Source: Agriotes lineatus (Eukaryota; Arthropoda; Insecta; Coleoptera; Elateridae). From it: DNA of 64,000 bases. The translations under genes and the position numbers were made by a program. Every line of letters starts with the position of its first letter. Positions within the stretch are counted from its first letter, which is position 1. The stretch lies in the NCBI GenBank assembly GCA_940337035.1, contig CALNHX010003575.1, forward strand, positions 1 to 64,000. The letters are read 5' to 3'. Below are positions 61,264 through 64,000 of this stretch, in pieces. The notes under the pieces are model-generated. The model worked only from the letters and a program-made list of their open reading frames with translations. It was not told where the DNA came from and did no database searches.

Positions 61264-63126
61264 CAATTAAGGGCTAGCTGAATTTCTCCATTGTTATGAG
61301 AGATATACAAAACTTTTATATAAAAAAGTTATACCATTATATCCAACTTCGGGTTAAACCGGAAGTTTAATTATTTTGGTTTTTCTTACGGAACACCCTG
61401 CATTTTTTAAGTTAACTTGCTAGTTTAAGATATTACCTTTAAGGAATTGTTTACTATAGGTCTAAAGTTAATAATTAGCGAGATATTAATATTAAAAGTA
61501 TTCTTTGTACTGCTATGACCAAATTTTAGAGGTTTTATATTTGGAATAATAATTATTAATAATTATTAATCAATAACTTAACCAACAAAACAGATAATTG
61601 TTATAAGAATGTCCAGTAAATGTTATTTGAATTTCAGTTTTGTTAAAAATAGCATATGCTTTAGAAATAATTGGTAGAATGACGTTTTTAGAATAGCTTT
61701 ATCTTTGTTTAAAAACAAATTAAAATCAGAGTAAGCTTGGCATTCATGCAACAAAGAGTAAACTGTAAACAAAAAAATTGGGGTGTGGTAATAAATACCC
61801 AAGTGTACTAAAAGTAGTGCTTCATTGAGTGACTGTGTCCTGGATCACTTGTGGAAGTTTTGCCTTGATTTAGGTTTCCGCACAAATAAATACGAGGCGT
61901 CGAATTGGTGCAGTGGAAGCGGTGGTCCTTGGATATTATTCTAAGGAGGTTCAGCCAGTTTTATAGGTTCGTGTACGAGTGCTTATACACTAGTACACGA
62001 CCGAAGTAGTGTAGCGGAGTCCTAGATTTGTGGCCCCAGCTTCAAAGGAATCGATTCAAGAAGTGTCCGAAAGTTGTAGCCGATCACCAGATGGGTCCGA
62101 GAGCAAATTTGAGCCTTGCTAACTGCAGCCGTACAACGGCGAGCGGTTCAAAGCATCGTAGGAGTTACAGCTCGAGGCAGGTAGCCCTATATTCATCGGA
62201 GAAACCATCAAAAGGTCAGATCTGAGCATGTTTATGTACTTTCGAGGCTAGGAAGCCATTTTGATAATGTGAAGGTTCCATCAGTTAAAAAGTGACACAC
62301 TTCTTAAACTCCATTAGGTAAATAGCGGCATATAGAGTGCTTACAATACAATGTTTATTTTAATATAGAACCTTTAATATTTAATGATAGCAAAAGGAAG
62401 CAATAGTAATTTTAATTTGGATGTAGCGACCTAACCCTCAGAGAGTGATTTACTAATTATTATAAGTTTAGAATAAAACGACTAGCCGGGAAAATTACAA
62501 AAGTAGTGGAAATAATTAGACCCTTTTTAAAATAATTAATTTAAATTTATAATACTCATAGAGCACAGTAGTAATAATTAAAAATAGTCTAACAGTACAG
62601 GGGAACAGTGTTATTAAAAAATGAAACTAATCTCATACCATCATAATAGTAATTTACGATACAAGTGTGTAAAGATGCTCTTTAGTCACGAGTGGGGCAG
62701 AGTTAAAACGCGAGTGAACGAGCGTTTTAAGCCCCGCGAGTGACTTAAGGTGCTTTACGCATGTGTATCGTACAATACGGTAATTGGTGACTGTCATTTT
62801 TTTAGCCTCTCAAAAATTTATTCAGCTCAAAGTGCTATTGGTTACATAACCTTAAATTCTAATAGATTATGAATTATTAACCCCCGGGCTATACCTGGTT
62901 AGTAGTTTTTTAAAGGCAATTTTATAAATTATCAAATTAATTTAAAAAATACTGCGTGTTTTCTAAGAAAAACCAAAAAATAATTAAACTTAAGGTTTAA
63001 CCGGAAGTAGAATATTTTTGTTCGTACTTACAAAATATGTATCACATAAAATGGTATAACGTTCCCATATAAAAGCTTTTTCTAGCTGCCATAACAATGG
63101 AGAAACTCTACTGGCCCTTAATTTAG
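61264..63126. mobile_element. 1.86-kb element with terminal inverted repeats of about 240 bp
   Basis: The left arm begins tcaattaagggctagctgaa, then tttctccattgttatg, gttataccatt and gttaaaccggaagtttaatt. The right arm (about 62870-63126) is its complement and ends ggcccttaattta. No transposase frame was recognised inside. It starts only about 36 bp after the preceding fold-back element. The inner part (61.8-62.3 kb) is less AT-rich and includes a small hairpin near 61966-62003 (ttcgtgtacgag...acacgac). Confidence 0.7.
62656..62772. repeat. 117-bp near-palindrome
   Basis: acgatacaagtgtgtaaag (62656) pairs with ctttacgcatgtgtatcgt (ending 62772); gttaaaacgc pairs with gcgttttaag nearer the centre, around gagtgaacga. 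It lies within the 1.86-kb inverted-repeat element but off its centre. Confidence 0.75.
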
Positions 63127-64000
63127 AATCAACTTGTAATTGTAAAACCAGCTGTTGCATTTTCTTTCCAAAGGAGTAATCGGTAAGAACAATACATATT
63201 TATTTATACCTTACTCATCGATAGCTTTATTGCTTAAATAACTTTTGTACGTTGTCACACGACTTCTTTCTTATTTTTAAATCATACCAGATCTTCATAG
63301 TTTCGCTTTCTCGTGTAGTGTACTGTACCAAACTGTTGGATTTGACACTCACACTTTTACTTCCTTAATATTGTAAGCTGTTAGATGGAATAAAATAAAG
63401 ATATCAGAAACAATTACAAATAAAAATGTGTTTATAGTGCGCACGCACACACACGCCATAAAAAACCAAGTAGATCTTCAACGATACCTTATAATTCAAA
63501 TTACTGGAAAGACTGTTATACCTAAGGCTGAAAATGTATTATTTCTAAAACTTATCCTGTAGTTCGAGATAGTAAACGAAAACGAAATAGAGGTTACTTA
63601 AACTCCTACATCATTTATTAATACATATAACACCAAATTCATTTAATTGAAAACGACTCAGGATTGAACTGAGCAGTGCAGCTCTAATATACCATTATAT
63701 ATATATATAGAAAACTCAATGAACGAATAGTATACGGCAACCTGTTATAAACACAAAAGGACTTCATGAATCAAAAGCTGTCGGTGCTGATTATGCGAAA
63801 CATTGAGCCCTAGCAGAAATAAGCATAATTTCATGTAAATGAATTGAATTCTGCAATAGACGGTTGACGTAACGAAATTAACTAAATCGGAGAAACTAAA
63901 GCAGGAGAAATTGTGTAAGCAGCGGGTGATTGTTTGCTACTTACAAATTAGAGTAAATTATTAAAGTATTAAAAGCAAAATTCGACAATTTCCGGGCGAG
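63127..64000. other. AT-rich right edge without recognised features
   Basis: Contains a short (ac)n at about 63443-63455 and (at)n near 63697-63710. No gene or repeat partner was seen. Confidence 0.5.

Overview
The window looks like insect nuclear DNA, possibly beetle, but that taxonomic guess is weak. The evidence is AT-rich, gene-poor sequence, GT-AG introns ranging from 50 nt to about 26.7 kb, a CRAL-TRIO lipid-transfer gene, an immunoglobulin-superfamily exon, and many decayed non-LTR retrotransposons, tRNA-derived SINEs, fold-back elements and satellite-like arrays. No bacterial operons, CRISPR arrays, intact transposases or viral genes were seen. Nearly all open frames longer than 60 codons are chance frames in non-coding or repeat DNA.

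Two protein-coding genes can be supported. The first is a plus-strand CRAL-TRIO gene (alpha-tocopherol-transfer-protein/clavesin-like). Its last four coding exons are at 7641-7735, 7786-7936, 15025-15218 and 41966-42274. They join in frame to 248 residues and a stop codon; about 50 N-terminal residues lie on an upstream exon that I could not find. The second is one minus-strand exon (45405-45588) encoding the C-terminal half of an Ig-like domain. The two genes converge.

Layout: 1-7.6 kb is upstream DNA with three LINE remnants, a short inverted-repeat element and a possible 5S-rRNA-derived fragment. The 7.1-kb intron (7937-15024) holds a short LINE tail with visible target-site duplication and a cluster of LINE pieces in both orientations. 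The 26.7-kb intron (15219-41965) holds a LINE split by a fold-back element, an array with a period of about 219 bp (23.9-26.7 kb), a duplicated 0.2-kb unit, a GC-richer block (30.2-36.3 kb) with a G-run/C-run palindrome, a second array of about 165-bp monomers (36.7-38.6 kb), and head-to-head LINE fragments. From 42.3 to 60.1 kb the DNA is mostly featureless apart from the Ig exon and SINE remnants. The right end (60.1-63.1 kb) has two adjacent inverted-repeat elements, one of them a palindrome over its whole 1.06-kb length.

I see no convincing new biochemical system. The most interesting structures are the nested palindromic elements, the two unrelated intronic tandem arrays inside one small lipid-transfer gene, and the 50-nt intron beside a 26.7-kb intron.
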